Source: an uncultured Methylococcaceae bacterium
GTDB taxonomy: Bacteria > Pseudomonadota > Gammaproteobacteria > Methylococcales > Methylomonadaceae
Length of the DNA stretch: 37,389 nucleotides
Reading direction: 5' to 3'
Assembly (NCBI GenBank): GCA_913056195.1
Contig: CAJXMF010000028.1
Location: forward strand, 1-37,389
Of this stretch, positions 27,187-37,336 are shown one piece after another. The translations under genes and the position numbers were made by a program. The notes beneath the pieces are model-generated. The model ran no database searches, was not told the origin of the DNA, and worked only from the letters and a program-made list of their open reading frames with translations. The first letter of the stretch is position 1, and every line of letters begins with the position of its first letter.

Positions 27187-28113
27187 ATGATTAAACAAGA
27201 GATTGATTTTTTAGGCAAGCGTAAACTGGCGATGATCTTTTCGGGATTATTGCTGTTGATTTCGATTGCGTCACTGGCCATGAATGGTCTGAAACTGGGG
27301 ATTGATTTTACCGGCGGCACCCTGGTCGAAGTCGGCTACAAGCAACCGGCGGATTTGACGGCCATTCGTAAGGCCCTGGCGGACGCCGGGTTTGCCGATG
27401 CGGCGGTGTTGCATTTTGGCAGTTCCAAAGATGTTTTGATTCGCTTGAAACCGGATGCGAAAGTCAGCAATGCGGAATTAAGTAACCAGGTTCTTAAAGC
27501 CATCAATCAAGCGGGCCGCCAAAAAGCGGAATTACGTCGGGTTGAGTTTGTCGGCCCGCAAGTGGGCGATGAGCTGGCCGAAGATGGTGGTTTAGCTTTG
27601 TTGTATTCGATCTTTGGTATTTTGTTGTATGTCGCCTGGCGCTTTGAATATAAATTCGCGTTGGGTTCTGTTGTCGCGTTGGTGCATGATGTCATCATTA
27701 CCTTGGGTTTTTTCTCGGTATTTGCACTCGAGTTTGATCTGACTGTGTTGGCGGCAATTCTGGCGGTTATCGGTTATTCTTTGAACGATACTATCGTCGT
27801 GTATGACCGGATTCGGGAGAATTTTCGTAAAATGCGCAAAGGCGCGCCGGAGTTCATCATGAATGTATCGCTGAACCAGACCTTGAGTCGTACCTTGATG
27901 ACATCGTTGACGACAGCCCTGGTATTGGTCGCGCTGGCCAGCTTAGGGGGTGAAATTATCCAAAACTTTGCGATTGCCTTGCTGGTTGGTGTCGGTATCG
28001 GAACCTACTCATCGATTTATGTCGCCAGTCCGGTTGTTTTAGGTCTGGGTGTCAGTAAGGAAGACTTGATGATTCCAGAGAAAGAAGGGCTGGATTTTGA
28101 TGGGATGCCGTAG
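27187..28113 (+). CDS. secF: Protein translocase subunit SecF
   Basis: The 308-residue partner of SecD has a first membrane segment at about 14-32, the conserved LGIDFTGGTLVEV, the periplasmic domain, then five helices with YSLNDTIVVYDRIREN and LSRTLMTSLTTALV. The frame is open from 27130, inside the end of secD, but ATG at 27187 gives the family N-terminus (MIKQEIDFLGKRK) and follows AAGAAG. No strong terminator follows; the downstream gap holds palindromic repeats and the 154-bp element. Confidence 0.97.
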   Translation: MIKQEIDFLGKRKLAMIFSGLLLLISIASLAMNGLKLGIDFTGGTLVEVGYKQPADLTAIRKALADAGFADAAVLHFGSSKDVLIRLKPDAKVSNAELSNQVLKAINQAGRQKAELRRVEFVGPQVGDELAEDGGLALLYSIFGILLYVAWRFEYKFALGSVVALVHDVIITLGFFSVFALEFDLTVLAAILAVIGYSLNDTIVVYDRIRENFRKMRKGAPEFIMNVSLNQTLSRTLMTSLTTALVLVALASLGGEIIQNFAIALLVGVGIGTYSSIYVASPVVLGLGVSKEDLMIPEKEGLDFDGMP

Positions 28114-28124
28114 GTTGTCTCCTT

Positions 28125-28215
28125 GTTCCTCCAGCTTGGGAATACAGAGGGGGCATAATCTTGTACTACTCTTTACAAGGATTTTCTCGTTCCCGGAATC
28201 TCCGTTTTGGAACAA
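28125..28215. repeat. GTTCCC/GGAAC-type degenerate repeats after secF
   Basis: CTTGTTCCTCCAGCTTGGGAA (start near 28121) and TCTCGTTCCCGGAATCTCCG (near 28185) followed by TTTTGGAAC are degenerate members of the GTTCCCAA palindrome family. They occupy part of the 372-base gap between secF and ndk; the rest is the 154-bp element and AT-rich DNA. No gene is visible. Confidence 0.5.
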
Positions 28216-28292
28216 GGATTATCTCTTAACTTAATGGCAGTGAAGCAGAAACTTGGGTACGAGTAATATTAAGGTTTTTATATAGAAGTTTT

Positions 28293-28446
28293 GTAACTAC
28301 TCAGCGTGTTTGGGGCTGAAGGCATAGGCTATTGATTTATAAGGACGCGTAAATACGTCCCTGTAAGCTCTGCTGCAACGTCCTGTTGCAGAAGCCTGAT
28401 AAATCAACAGCCTATGCTCACAGAAGAATTTACGCTGAGTAGTTAC
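28293..28446 (+). repeat. 154-bp MITE-like element, copy D (intact)
   Basis: Same orientation as copy B with three base differences from it. Its terminal repeats are a perfect 15-bp inverted pair. The direct repeat AGAAGTTTT flanks it at 28284-28292 and 28447-28455 (9 bp). It ends 39 bases before the ndk start codon, so it separates ndk from whatever promoter lay upstream. Confidence 0.93.
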
Positions 28447-28485
28447 AGAAGTTTTTTATTTTATTGATAGTGGAGTCTGAAAAAA

Positions 28486-28917
28486 ATGGCAATTGAACGT
28501 ACGTTTTCAATTATTAAACCCGATGCTGTGGCAAAAAATGTGATTGGCGAAATTGTTTCCCGTTTTGAAAAAAACGGTTTACGTATTGTCGCGATGAAAA
28601 TGCTGCATTTAAGCAAAGAGCAGGCAGAAGGTTTTTATGCGGTACATAAAGAGCGTCCTTTCTTTAATGACCTGGTTTCATTTATGATTTCCGGCCCGGT
28701 TGTTGTGCAGGTGCTGGAAGGTGAAAACGCGGTATTGAAAAATCGCGAGCTGATGGGTGCGACCAATCCTGCGGAAGCGGCACCTGGTACGATTCGTGCT
28801 GATTTTGCCGAAAGTATCGATGAAAATGCGGTGCACGGTTCGGATGCGCCGGAAACCGCAAAAGAAGAAATTGCATTCTTCTTTTCAGAAGATGAAATTT
28901 GTGAGCGAACTCGTTAA
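28486..28917 (+). CDS. ndk: Nucleoside diphosphate kinase
   Basis: The 143-residue product equalises nucleoside triphosphate pools through a phosphohistidine. His117 is in the signature [12 protein letters not shown]. The N-terminus [15 protein letters not shown] and [18 protein letters not shown] are conserved. TGGAG lies about 10 bases before the ATG. The end overlaps the rlmN start by 26 bases. It begins the conserved ndk-rlmN-hisS gene group, and the insertion of the 154-bp element in its 5' flank is the odd feature. Confidence 0.98.
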   Translation: MAIERTFSIIKPDAVAKNVIGEIVSRFEKNGLRIVAMKMLHLSKEQAEGFYAVHKERPFFNDLVSFMISGPVVVQVLEGENAVLKNRELMGATNPAEAAPGTIRADFAESIDENAVHGSDAPETAKEEIAFFFSEDEICERTR

Positions 28918-30004
28918 GTCCGAAAAAATCAATCTGCTCGATTTCGACCGGGAAGGCCTGAAGGCTTTCTTTGTCAAAATGGGTGAAAAACCGTTTCGGG
29001 CAACGCAGTTGCTGAAATGGATTTATCAGGAAGGCGTTGATGATTTTGATCAAATGACCAACCTGAGCAAGTCTTTGCGCGTCTGGCTGAAGCAGCATTG
29101 CATTATTCAGGCGCCTGAGATTTTGCTGGAGAAAACAGCCTCTGATGGCACCCGCAAATGGGTGATACAGATGAGTTGTGGCAACCGGGTGGAAACGGTG
29201 TTCATCCCGGAGCAAAACCGGGGCACGTTATGTGTGTCTTCGCAAGTTGGCTGTGCGCTGGCCTGTACGTTTTGCTCGACCGCACGCCAGGGCTTCAATC
29301 GAAATCTGAACGTTTCTGAAATTATCGGCCAGTTATACAGCGCTCAAAACAGATTGGGCGATACCCAGCGCATCACCAATGTCGTGATGATGGGCATGGG
29401 CGAACCGCTGCTGAATTTTGACAATGTGGTGGCGGCGATGAATCTGATGATGGATGATTTTTGCTACGGTTTGTCCAAACGGCGGGTGACGGTGAGCACC
29501 TCCGGCATTGTTCCGGCCATGCAGCGATTGAGTCAGGTCTGTGATGTCAGTATGGCGGTGTCATTACATGCGCCGACGGATGCACTGCGGGATGAGCTGG
29601 TGCCCATCAATCAAAAATACCCGTTGTCAGAGTTGATGGCGGCCTGTCGTGATTACGCGAAAACCGGGCCACGTAAACATATTACCTTTGAGTATGTCAT
29701 GCTGGCGGGGATCAATGATTCAATCGCCGATGCGAAAGCGTTGATAAAATTATTGCGTCATGTGCCGGCCAAAATCAATTTGATTCCATTCAATCCTTTT
29801 CCTGGGTCGGATTATCGCTGTTCCGCTGGTCCCGTCATTCTGAAATTTCGCGATGTGTTACACAATGCCGGTATTGTCAGCACCATACGTAAAACCCGGG
29901 GTGATGACATCGATGCGGCCTGTGGTCAGTTGGTCGGTCAGGTCAAAGATAAGAGTCGTCGTCATCTCAAGCTGAAAATGGCAGGAGAGAAGGCGCATGT
30001 ATAA
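28892..30004 (+). CDS. rlmN: Dual-specificity RNA methyltransferase RlmN
   Basis: The 370-residue radical-SAM enzyme methylates C2 of adenosine 2503 in 23S rRNA and adenosine 37 in some tRNAs. The iron-sulfur motif is Cys121, Cys125 and Cys128 (CALACTFC). The methyl-carrying Cys is Cys344 in DIDAACGQL; Cys114 in [10 protein letters not shown] is conserved. The frame is open from 28757 within ndk, but that region only shadows ndk; ATG at 28892 (or GTG at 28901) gives the normal length. It overlaps pilF by 8 bases at its end. Confidence 0.96.
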   Translation: MKFVSELVKSEKINLLDFDREGLKAFFVKMGEKPFRATQLLKWIYQEGVDDFDQMTNLSKSLRVWLKQHCIIQAPEILLEKTASDGTRKWVIQMSCGNRVETVFIPEQNRGTLCVSSQVGCALACTFCSTARQGFNRNLNVSEIIGQLYSAQNRLGDTQRITNVVMMGMGEPLLNFDNVVAAMNLMMDDFCYGLSKRRVTVSTSGIVPAMQRLSQVCDVSMAVSLHAPTDALRDELVPINQKYPLSELMAACRDYAKTGPRKHITFEYVMLAGINDSIADAKALIKLLRHVPAKINLIPFNPFPGSDYRCSAGPVILKFRDVLHNAGIVSTIRKTRGDDIDAACGQLVGQVKDKSRRHLKLKMAGEKAHV

Positions 30005-30746
30005 AACAGGCGTTTTTTTCCTGGCGTTGATGTTGTCAGGCTGTATGGCCGAGAACCCGACCGGACACACAGCCAGCCTCGATGAGAAAGCGCAAGTGCA
30101 GCTGCAGCTCGGTGTGCGTTACCTGGAAATGGGCATGTTGAACGAGGCACAAGAAAAGCTGTTGACGGCCGAACGTTACGATAGTCAGAATGCCGAAGTC
30201 CAGGATGCCTTAGCCGTATTAAGTGAACGGCTCGGCAAACGTGATGATGCCGATTATCATTACCGTCGTGCCATCGAATTAAATCCAAAGTCTTATAGCA
30301 GTAAAAATAATTATGGTCGGTTTTTATGCGATGCGGGGCGCTTCGATGAGGGCTTCAGGCTATTGCAGGAAGCGCTTGATGATCCGTTAAATAACCGGAA
30401 ATGGTTTGCACAGACCAATATTGGCCTGTGTTATCTGAAACAGGGGCAAACCGATTTGGCTGAGCAGGCTTTTCGGCATGCGTTGCAGTACCTGCCGAGC
30501 TATGCGCCCGCATTACAGCAAATGCAAAAAATAAGTTATCAGAATGGACGCTATATGTCGGCACGCGCCTTTTTGCAACGTTATCTGGCGGTGGCGGAAC
30601 AGACTCCGGAAACACTTTGGGTGGGCTGGCAAACCGAACGAGCGTTGGGGAATCAGGCTTTGGCCGAGAAATACCGCAACCAGTTATTAACCCGTTTTCC
30701 AGCCAGCAAGCAGGCGCAGCAAGCGCGTAAAGTAATCAATCATTAG
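29997..30746 (+). CDS. pilF: Type IV pilus assembly lipoprotein PilF/PilW
   Basis: The 249-residue product is the outer-membrane pilotin that helps the PilQ secretin assemble. A signal with lipobox LSGC (Cys16) is followed by about six TPR units, such as [20 protein letters not shown] and [20 protein letters not shown], and the conserved [24 protein letters not shown] lies about 10 bases before the ATG, inside rlmN. It occupies the usual place between rlmN and the following genes, but the rodZ and ispG genes that commonly come next are missing here. Confidence 0.94.
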   Translation: MYKTGVFFLALMLSGCMAENPTGHTASLDEKAQVQLQLGVRYLEMGMLNEAQEKLLTAERYDSQNAEVQDALAVLSERLGKRDDADYHYRRAIELNPKSYSSKNNYGRFLCDAGRFDEGFRLLQEALDDPLNNRKWFAQTNIGLCYLKQGQTDLAEQAFRHALQYLPSYAPALQQMQKISYQNGRYMSARAFLQRYLAVAEQTPETLWVGWQTERALGNQALAEKYRNQLLTRFPASKQAQQARKVINH

Positions 30747-30760
30747 TTATCAGACAGGAT

Positions 30761-32056
30761 ATGGCAAAACAACCGCTTATTCAGGCCATTCGGGGCATGC
30801 ATGACATTCTGCCCGAGACATCGCCACTGTGGCATAAAGTAGAAGGCATTATTAAATCGGTACTCGACAATTATGGCTATCAGGAAATCCGTTTGCCTGT
30901 TGTTGAAAAAACCGAATTATTCAAGCGCTCTATCGGCGAGGTGACCGATATCGTTGAAAAGGAAATGTATACCTTTGATGATCGCAATGGTGATTCATTG
31001 ACTTTAAGGCCGGAAGGCACCGCCGGTTGTTTGCGTGCCTGCCTGGAACATGGACTGTTGCATAATCAGGTACACAGACTGTGGTATATGGGGCCGATGT
31101 TTCGGCATGAACGGCCACAAAAAGGCCGTTATCGCCAGTTTTATCAATTGGGTATTGAAACCTATGGGATGGCGGGCCCTGATATCGATGCTGAAATTAT
31201 TTTATTGAGTCATCGCTTGTGGAAAAAACTTGGTATTCTGTCAGATCTGGAATTGCAACTGAATACGCTCGGGACGCTGGCCGAAAGGCAGCTTTATCGC
31301 GAAAAACTGGTCGCATATTTTAATCAACATTTGGATGAGCTGGATGAAGATAGTCGGCGACGACTGGAAACCAATCCGTTGCGTATATTGGACAGCAAAA
31401 ACCCGGCAATGCAGTCGATGCTGGAAAATGCACCGGCGCTGATGGATTCTTTGGGTGAAGACAGCCTGAATCATTTTAAAACCTTGACCGATTTTCTGGA
31501 TGCTTTAGGTGTGGCCTATGTCATCAATCCGCGTCTGGTTCGTGGCCTGGATTATTATGGCAAGACCGTATTCGAATGGGTGACCGATAAACTTGGCGCG
31601 CAAGGGACGATTTGCGCCGGAGGCCGTTATGATGGCCTGATTGAACAATTAGGCGGCAAAAATAACTACGCTATCGGTTTTGCACTGGGGATGGAGCGTT
31701 TGCTGACCCTGGTCGAACAGCAGGAAGACTTTCGACCTGATGCGGCCGTTGATGTTTATGTCATCCATGTCGGCGCAAATGCGGCACGTTTTGCTGTGAG
31801 GGTGGCCGAAACATTGCGGGATGAAGTTGATGGCTTGAAAGTCGTACTGCACTGTGGTGGCGGCAGTTTTAAAAGCCAATTTAAAAAGGCCGATAAAAGC
31901 GGCGCTGAGTTTGGCGTGATTATCGGTGAAGATGAAGCAGAAAAGCAGCGCGTCAGTCTGAAACCATTACGCCGCGATGATGAACAAAAAAATATGTCGC
32001 TGGATCAATTAACGACGACTCTGCGACAGTGGAAGCAATCAGAATCTAAAGATTAA
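30761..32056 (+). CDS. hisS: Histidine-tRNA ligase
   Basis: The 431-residue class II synthetase charges tRNA-His. Motif 1 is near [15 protein letters not shown], motif 2 is [21 protein letters not shown], and the histidine-specific segments [15 protein letters not shown] and [13 protein letters not shown] are present, followed by motif 3 ([11 protein letters not shown]) and a C-terminal anticodon-binding domain. Length is typical. It lies 14 bases after pilF and 12 before yfgM. Confidence 0.98.
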   Translation: MAKQPLIQAIRGMHDILPETSPLWHKVEGIIKSVLDNYGYQEIRLPVVEKTELFKRSIGEVTDIVEKEMYTFDDRNGDSLTLRPEGTAGCLRACLEHGLLHNQVHRLWYMGPMFRHERPQKGRYRQFYQLGIETYGMAGPDIDAEIILLSHRLWKKLGILSDLELQLNTLGTLAERQLYREKLVAYFNQHLDELDEDSRRRLETNPLRILDSKNPAMQSMLENAPALMDSLGEDSLNHFKTLTDFLDALGVAYVINPRLVRGLDYYGKTVFEWVTDKLGAQGTICAGGRYDGLIEQLGGKNNYAIGFALGMERLLTLVEQQEDFRPDAAVDVYVIHVGANAARFAVRVAETLRDEVDGLKVVLHCGGGSFKSQFKKADKSGAEFGVIIGEDEAEKQRVSLKPLRRDDEQKNMSLDQLTTTLRQWKQSESKD

Positions 32057-32068
32057 ACGGGAAATAAC

Positions 32069-32716
32069 ATGGAAATTTACGATACTGAAGAAGAACAGGT
32101 AGAAGCGCTGAAGCGCTGGTGGAAAGAAAACGGTACCTCAACGCTGATTGGCATTGCTTTGGCGATTGCTGTCATCCTGGGTTGGGATTACTGGCAGAGT
32201 TACAAACAGGAACAGGCGCTCAAGGCTTCAGCATTGTACGACCAGCTTTTGAAGCGCAGCGCTGCAGGCAATGATGACGATGTGGCGAAAATTGCCGCGC
32301 AATTACAGCAAAAATATGCCTCGACAGCCTATGCCGATTATGCCCAGTTATTCCTGGCTAAAAGTCAGGTGGCAAAAAATGCGCTGGCGGAAGCAGAAAC
32401 GACGTTGGATAAGCTCATGAAAACGGCAGATACCGAAATCAGTAATCTGGCCCGGATTCGCCTGGTGCGCGTGAAACTGGCCAGCAAAAAATATGAAGAA
32501 GGCCTGCAGTTGATTGCGGCCGCAGACCCTGAGACAACAAAAGGCTTTACCGGCATCTATGATGAATTAACCGGTGATTTATATGTCGGATTAGGCCGTT
32601 TGGCGGAAGCTAGAACCGCTTATACCAGCGCCTTGCGTTCAGGTACTTATTCGCCGTTTATACAATTCAAGCTGGATGATATTACGGCGGCTGACATTGT
32701 TTCAGGGGCTGAATAA
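32069..32716 (+). CDS. yfgM: YfgM family SecYEG-associated protein (tetratricopeptide)
   Basis: The 215-residue product begins with the family signature DTEEEQVEALKRWWKENG, then one membrane segment (about 24-41) and a periplasmic TPR-like domain. In E. coli YfgM binds SecYEG together with PpiD and helps pass exported proteins to chaperones. It abuts the region before bamB and is part of the hisS-yfgM-bamB-der unit. Confidence 0.95.
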   Translation: MEIYDTEEEQVEALKRWWKENGTSTLIGIALAIAVILGWDYWQSYKQEQALKASALYDQLLKRSAAGNDDDVAKIAAQLQQKYASTAYADYAQLFLAKSQVAKNALAEAETTLDKLMKTADTEISNLARIRLVRVKLASKKYEEGLQLIAAADPETTKGFTGIYDELTGDLYVGLGRLAEARTAYTSALRSGTYSPFIQFKLDDITAADIVSGAE

Positions 32717-32743
32717 TTGACCATTTCCGATGGGCGGCATGTG

Positions 32744-33925
32744 ATGCGAGCGATTTTACTGCTGACAACATTGTTTTTGCTCAATGGCTGTGCGGTATTG
32801 GATGAAGGTAAGAACTTTCTGACCGGCATGATGGGCGGCGAAGATAATAGCAATCCTCCGGCTGCCTTAATCGAATACAAACCGGAAATTGAACTCGAAA
32901 AAATCTGGCAGGAAAGTGTTGGCGACGGCGCTGGAGAATACTATTTAAAGCTGGGACTGGCGATCAGTTATGGCAAATTGTTTGCCGGTGATCGTGGCGG
33001 TCTGGTTGTGGCACGGGATCTTAAAACGGGCGATGAAATCTGGTCGCAGGATACCGACAAGCTGCTGTCGGCCGGCCCCGGCGTGGGCGAGGAGACGGTC
33101 ATCATGGGGTCGAGTCATGCGGAAGTGATTGCCTTGTCGATTGAAACCGGTGAGCCGCTCTGGGAAACTCAGGTTTCCAGTGAGGTGTTGGCCGCGCCTG
33201 TAGTGTCAGATGGTATTGTGATCATCCGCACCATCGATGGCAAAGTGTTTGCGTTGAGTGAAAAAGATGGCAAGCAACTGTGGGAATTTGAGCGCGATGT
33301 TCCGGCGCTGAGTATTCGTGGACTGAGTCGGCCGCTGGTGGTGGAAGGCAATGCCATTGCCGGGTTTGCCAATGGCAAGTTGTTGGCCTTACGGCTCACC
33401 GACGGCAAATTGATGTGGGAATCGACTATCGCGATACCGACCGGACGTTCTGAGGTCGACAGGTTGATTGATCTGGATGCCGATCCTGTGGAAGCCGATG
33501 GCGTTGTATTTGTCTCCAGTTTTCTGGCCGGAACATTCGGCGTACTGGAAGTCGATGGCGATGTGTTGTGGAAGAATGCCGATGTTTCCAGCAAGGCGGG
33601 GATGAGTGCAGATTGGCGTTATTTGTATGTCAGTGATAAAGACAGCGAAGTCTGGCAACTGGATCAACGTAATGGCGCATCGTTATGGAAGCAGGACGCC
33701 TTGCAATACCGTAAATTATCGGCGCCGGCAGTCTATGACGATTATGTCGTGGTGGGGGATTTTGCAGGCTATGTGCATTGGTTATCAGCCAGCGATGGCC
33801 GGCAATTAGCGCGTATCCATTTAAGTGACGCAGCAATCGATGCACAGCCCTTAGTGGTTGATAAAACCGTTTATGTTTTAGCGCGGGATGGCGCTTTAGC
33901 GGCCTACCGGGTCAAAGGAAAGTGA
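32744..33925 (+). CDS. bamB: Outer-membrane assembly lipoprotein BamB
   Basis: The 393-residue product is an eight-bladed beta-propeller of the BAM complex that inserts barrel proteins. A short signal ends with lipobox LNGC (Cys16). The propeller repeats show the PQQ-like pattern [35 protein letters not shown] and so on. The frame opens at a TTG at 32717, directly after the yfgM stop, but ATG at 32744 begins the signal peptide; GTG just before it is also possible. Its TGA overlaps the der ATG (TGATG type). Confidence 0.95.
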   Translation: MRAILLLTTLFLLNGCAVLDEGKNFLTGMMGGEDNSNPPAALIEYKPEIELEKIWQESVGDGAGEYYLKLGLAISYGKLFAGDRGGLVVARDLKTGDEIWSQDTDKLLSAGPGVGEETVIMGSSHAEVIALSIETGEPLWETQVSSEVLAAPVVSDGIVIIRTIDGKVFALSEKDGKQLWEFERDVPALSIRGLSRPLVVEGNAIAGFANGKLLALRLTDGKLMWESTIAIPTGRSEVDRLIDLDADPVEADGVVFVSSFLAGTFGVLEVDGDVLWKNADVSSKAGMSADWRYLYVSDKDSEVWQLDQRNGASLWKQDALQYRKLSAPAVYDDYVVVGDFAGYVHWLSASDGRQLARIHLSDAAIDAQPLVVDKTVYVLARDGALAAYRVKGK

Positions 33926-35319
33926 TGTTACCTGTTATTGCCTTGGTCGGGCGGCCGAATGTCGGCAAATCCACTCTGTTTAATTATTTGACCCGCAGCC
34001 GCGAGGCATTAGTGGCCGATTATCCTGGGCTCACGCGAGACCGACAATATGGCCGGGTTAAACGTGGCCATCGAGATTGTCTGGTAGTGGATACCGGCGG
34101 TATTGTCGATGACAAAGACGGTATCGATAGTTTTGCCCGTAAACAAGTTGAGGTTGCGCTGGAAGAAGCCGATGTCGTGTTTTTTCTGGTAGATGCCAGG
34201 GCCGGACTGAATGCGGCCGATCAAATGATTGCCGATTCTTTACGGCGACGCAATAAGCCTGTCGTATTGGTGGCCAATAAAATCGATGGTGTGAATGCCG
34301 AGATTGCGACTGGCGACTTTTACAGCCTGGCTCTCGGTGAGCCGGTGCCAATCGCTGCCAGTCATGGCCGTGGTGTAAACGAATTGTTAGCGCGTATTGA
34401 TGCGCTCATTCCTGAGGATGCGACTGAAGAAGATGATGCTGAAACGGGTGGTATCGGTATCGCAATCGTTGGCCGTCCGAATGTCGGCAAGTCCACCCTG
34501 GTCAACCGTTTATTAGGCGAGGAACGGGTGGTGGTTTTTGATGAAGCCGGAACCACTCGCGACAGTATTTATATTCCATTTGAACGCAATGGGCAGACGT
34601 TTACCCTCATCGATACCGCTGGTATGCGGCGTAAGGCGAAGGTTTCGCTGGCTATCGAAAAATTCAGTATTATCAAATCACTGCAGGCGATTGAAAAAGC
34701 CAATGTGGTAATTTATCTGATCGATGCACGGGAAGGCGTGACCGACCAGGATGCACATTTACTCGGCCTGATTTTAGAAGCCGGGCGGGCGCTGATTATT
34801 GGCCTGAATAAATGGGATGGTATCAGTCCGGAACAAAAAGAAAAGGTAAAAAAACAGATTGAGCGTAAATTACCCTTTCTGGAGTTTGCCGAGAAACATC
34901 CTATTTCAGCCTTGCATGGCAGCGGTGTCGGTAAATTGTTTGATGTCGTCCATGAATTGTACGATGCAGCGATGATTGATATGTCTACGCCGGTGCTGAC
35001 GCGGATTTTGAAAGATGCGGTAGAAGCGCATCAGCCACCACTGGTGCGAGGACGACGGATTAAACTGAAATATGCCCACCAGGGCGGTCGCAATCCGCCC
35101 GTTGTCGTGATTCATGGTGTACAGACCGATGCGTTGCCCGATGCCTATCGTCGCTATTTAATGAATTATTATCGACAACAGCTGGACTTGAAAGGCACGC
35201 CTGTGAAATTGGTATTCAAATCACCGGAAAATCCATTCAAAGGACAGCGCAATAAACTGACGGAACGACAGCAGAAAAAACGCCGTCGGCTGGTTAAATT
35301 CAGCAAGCGCAAAAAATAA
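33925..35319 (+). CDS. der: Ribosome biogenesis GTPase Der
   Basis: The 464-residue product has two tandem GTPase domains, each with GRPNVGKST (starting at about residues 9 and 180), switch regions DTGG and [11 protein letters not shown], and NKID/NKWD. A C-terminal KH-like domain (about 355-440) and a basic tail ([14 protein letters not shown]) follow. It acts in 50S subunit maturation. ATG at 33925 overlaps the bamB stop and is preceded by AAAGGAAAG; a GTG codon just before it is less likely. It closes the gene group. Confidence 0.98.
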   Translation: MLPVIALVGRPNVGKSTLFNYLTRSREALVADYPGLTRDRQYGRVKRGHRDCLVVDTGGIVDDKDGIDSFARKQVEVALEEADVVFFLVDARAGLNAADQMIADSLRRRNKPVVLVANKIDGVNAEIATGDFYSLALGEPVPIAASHGRGVNELLARIDALIPEDATEEDDAETGGIGIAIVGRPNVGKSTLVNRLLGEERVVVFDEAGTTRDSIYIPFERNGQTFTLIDTAGMRRKAKVSLAIEKFSIIKSLQAIEKANVVIYLIDAREGVTDQDAHLLGLILEAGRALIIGLNKWDGISPEQKEKVKKQIERKLPFLEFAEKHPISALHGSGVGKLFDVVHELYDAAMIDMSTPVLTRILKDAVEAHQPPLVRGRRIKLKYAHQGGRNPPVVVIHGVQTDALPDAYRRYLMNYYRQQLDLKGTPVKLVFKSPENPFKGQRNKLTERQQKKRRRLVKFSKRKK

Positions 35320-35325
35320 ACCTGC

Positions 35326-35450
35326 TCGTTCCCATGCTCCTGCGTGAGAATGCAGCTCCTTCAAAATAATATGGTATAAAATTTGCGCAGATATAGGAAT
35401 TTAATCAATCCCCATATCTTCCCAAGCTGGAGCTTGGGGAACGAGAACAA
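35326..35450. repeat. GTTCCC-type palindromic repeats after der
   Basis: CTCGTTCCCATGCTCCTGCG and GAGAATGCAG lie at 35326-35356; a palindrome TTCCCAAGCT/AGCTTGGG with two-base loop lies at 35419-35438, followed by GAACGAGAAC. These are two related units of the family seen at 16584 and 20868. An AT-rich stretch with TATAAA between them may hold the tpx promoter. Confidence 0.62.
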
Positions 35451-35503
35451 CGAAAAAATAAATCGCCGTCTTATTCAGCGGCTCTATTTTCAGGATTATC
35501 ATT

Positions 35504-36016
35504 ATGGCAACGATAACATTTCAGGATAAACCGATTCATACCTGTGGCGAATTACCCGCTGTGGGCAGCAAGGCGCCTGATTTTAAACTGGTCAGTACAC
35601 GGCTGAAAGACGTCTCCTTGCATAATTACAAGGACAAAATAAAATTATTGAATATTGTCCCCAGCCTGGATACACCGACCTGTCAGATTTCTACCCGAAA
35701 ATTTAACCAGAAAGCGGCCAGGTTTGATAATACCGTGGTGCTGGCCATTTCCGCTGATTTACCGTTTGCGCAAAGTCGTTTCTGTGAGTCTGAAGGGCTG
35801 AAAGATATCGTGCCGCTGTCCTGTTTTCGCGCCAGTTTTGGTGAGAATTACGGTATTACCCTGGTTGATAGTGTGTTAAAAGGCCTGACTGCCCGTGCCG
35901 TGGTTATCATTGATGCCGATAATACGGTGCGCTACACCGAACTGGTGAGCGAAATTGCCGAAGAGCCTGACTATGTCGCCGCCTGGGAGGCGTTGTCAGC
36001 GCTTGAGGTGCGATAG
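35504..36016 (+). CDS. tpx: Thiol peroxidase
   Basis: The 170-residue product is an atypical two-Cys peroxiredoxin that reduces peroxides using thioredoxin. The peroxidatic Cys60 is in PSLDTPTCQISTRKF and the resolving Cys94 is in SRFCESEGL, the E. coli Tpx arrangement shifted by one. AGGA lies nine bases before the ATG. Its end overlaps the convergent mtfA gene by 21 bases, so antisense overlap of the two transcripts is unavoidable unless each stops inside the other. Confidence 0.97.
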   Translation: MATITFQDKPIHTCGELPAVGSKAPDFKLVSTRLKDVSLHNYKDKIKLLNIVPSLDTPTCQISTRKFNQKAARFDNTVVLAISADLPFAQSRFCESEGLKDIVPLSCFRASFGENYGITLVDSVLKGLTARAVVIIDADNTVRYTELVSEIAEEPDYVAAWEALSALEVR

Positions 36017-36769
36017 CGGGTCTTGTCGGTAATAAAGACAAAGTTGCCGATAAATGTCGGGAACGTTTTGATAAAGGCGTTCGGGCGTACAAAAAAAAGA
36101 TTCACTACAAACGGCAAAGAACTCGGCCGGGGCAGTGAGGGCATAAGGGTTAAGACAAATATGTCGGTGATGTGCATAGCGTTTTTGCATTGACGCATAG
36201 GCTTTGCTGAAGCTATCGGTCCAGTTTCGCACAGGCATATCGAGATGTAACGCCGGCATGCCATTGGCTTTGCCATTTGACATATCCAGTTTATGCGCAA
36301 TTTCATGAATGATGACATTCTGCCCGCGTTCAGGATTTTGCAGATCCTGTTGAATCGTTTCCCAGGCTAAAATGACCGGGCCTTGCAGCCAGGCTTCTCC
36401 ACTCAACACGGCTTCTTTATGATGCACGAGGCCTTGGCTATCCATTTCATCGCGGCTCACATAAAATGCATCGCCATAAACCAACACGGTAGTCCAGCCC
36501 TTTAAGTGATCAAATCCCAGATTAAGAATCGGTAGACAGGCATAGCTGGCGATAATGACGCGCATCGTGTCGGTGAGCTGGATATTTTTGCCTGAAAGCT
36601 CTTTTTGATAGAGAAAAAGACTGCTCAATTCACGTAAGCGGGCGTTTTCTACGGGTGATAATGCCGCGATTGCAGGCAGATCTTGAGTAACGTTCTCCCA
36701 TAAAAGAAAAGGAATGGCATGGTGGCGTAAAAGATAAGCGTAATAAAGCCTTTTCCAGAATGCTATCAC
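35996..36769 (-). CDS. mtfA: MtfA-family zinc peptidase
   Basis: The 257-residue product has the zinc motif HEIAH at residues 155-159 (context NVIIHEIAHKLDMSNGKANG) and the conserved downstream APAEFFAVCSESFF, with Glu216 or Glu223 a likely third ligand. In E. coli MtfA binds the glucose-PTS repressor Mlc and has aminopeptidase activity; whether that role holds here is unknown, since no Mlc or PTS gene is in view. The start is GTG, overlapping the stop of the upstream membrane-protein gene as GTGA. Confidence 0.93.
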   Translation of the reverse strand: MIAFWKRLYYAYLLRHHAIPFLLWENVTQDLPAIAALSPVENARLRELSSLFLYQKELSGKNIQLTDTMRVIIASYACLPILNLGFDHLKGWTTVLVYGDAFYVSRDEMDSQGLVHHKEAVLSGEAWLQGPVILAWETIQQDLQNPERGQNVIIHEIAHKLDMSNGKANGMPALHLDMPVRNWTDSFSKAYASMQKRYAHHRHICLNPYALTAPAEFFAVCSESFFCTPERLYQNVPDIYRQLCLYYRQDPLSHLKR

Positions 36770-37119
36770 TTGTCAAAACTGTCCAGTGGAAGAATGAGCA
36801 GGTAAATCAGAAATAAAAAGGCCAGGAATGGCCAGGTAAAAGGCAGCATAAAAAATAATCCGCCCATAAAAAAGCCGATTGTCAGTATAAACAGGATGAG
36901 GCCAGCACCGAAAAAGCTCAGCAGCATTAAAAATCCTGTAAAGACTAAAATCCCCAGAAAGATTGGCAATAGTGCAAAATGAGCGAGCGGTTCGGCAAGG
37001 GGCTGGCCATTGATAATAAGGCTGAGTTGTCCAGTCGCCGGGTGGAAAAGATAAATCAGGCCGCATAAGGCCAGGGAAATAATTAACAGACGAATGAAAA
37101 AAAGTTTTTTTGGGGGCAT
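36766..37119 (-). CDS. Small integral membrane protein, unknown function
   Basis: The 117-residue product has an N-terminal membrane segment (about 7-25), a short loop with LSLIINGQPL, and a long Phe- and Leu-rich region (47-112) that can hold three further segments. I do not recognise the family. It ends by overlapping the mtfA start by four bases, so the two are probably coupled. No good ribosome-binding site precedes the ATG. Confidence 0.7.
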   Translation of the reverse strand: MPPKKLFFIRLLIISLALCGLIYLFHPATGQLSLIINGQPLAEPLAHFALLPIFLGILVFTGFLMLLSFFGAGLILFILTIGFFMGGLFFMLPFTWPFLAFLFLIYLLILPLDSFDK

Positions 37120-37260
37120 GGTGAGCTGTTTTTAAGATAGTGTTATAAAGAGAGTAAGTGGCGATATAAATATCTTTCTGTCAGCTTCATAGCTTAACAC
37201 TGATGTTAGCTACAACCCAGCCTGTTTTGTATTGTGGTAATGGCTTAAATGTGTTGTTTT

Positions 37261-37298
37261 GTAGGATGGGTTTCGGCTATCGACTTTACTCATCCTAC
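37261..37298. repeat. GTAGGATG-type palindromic repeat
   Basis: GTAGGATG (37261-37268) and CATCCTAC (37291-37298) form inverted ends around a 22-base middle, like the widespread GTAGGATGGGT repeat family. The remaining 37120-37260 holds no gene that I can see. Confidence 0.6.
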
Positions 37299-37336
37299 AG
37301 GGACTATTTATTGAATAAGAAATAGTTTACAAATAA

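Noticed and set aside
28682-29215. 177-codon minus-strand open frame over ndk and rlmN
   Set aside because: Antisense to two certain genes, with no recognisable motif.
35360-35400. TATAAA upstream of tpx as a defined promoter
   Set aside because: No matching -35 at proper spacing; left as a remark only.
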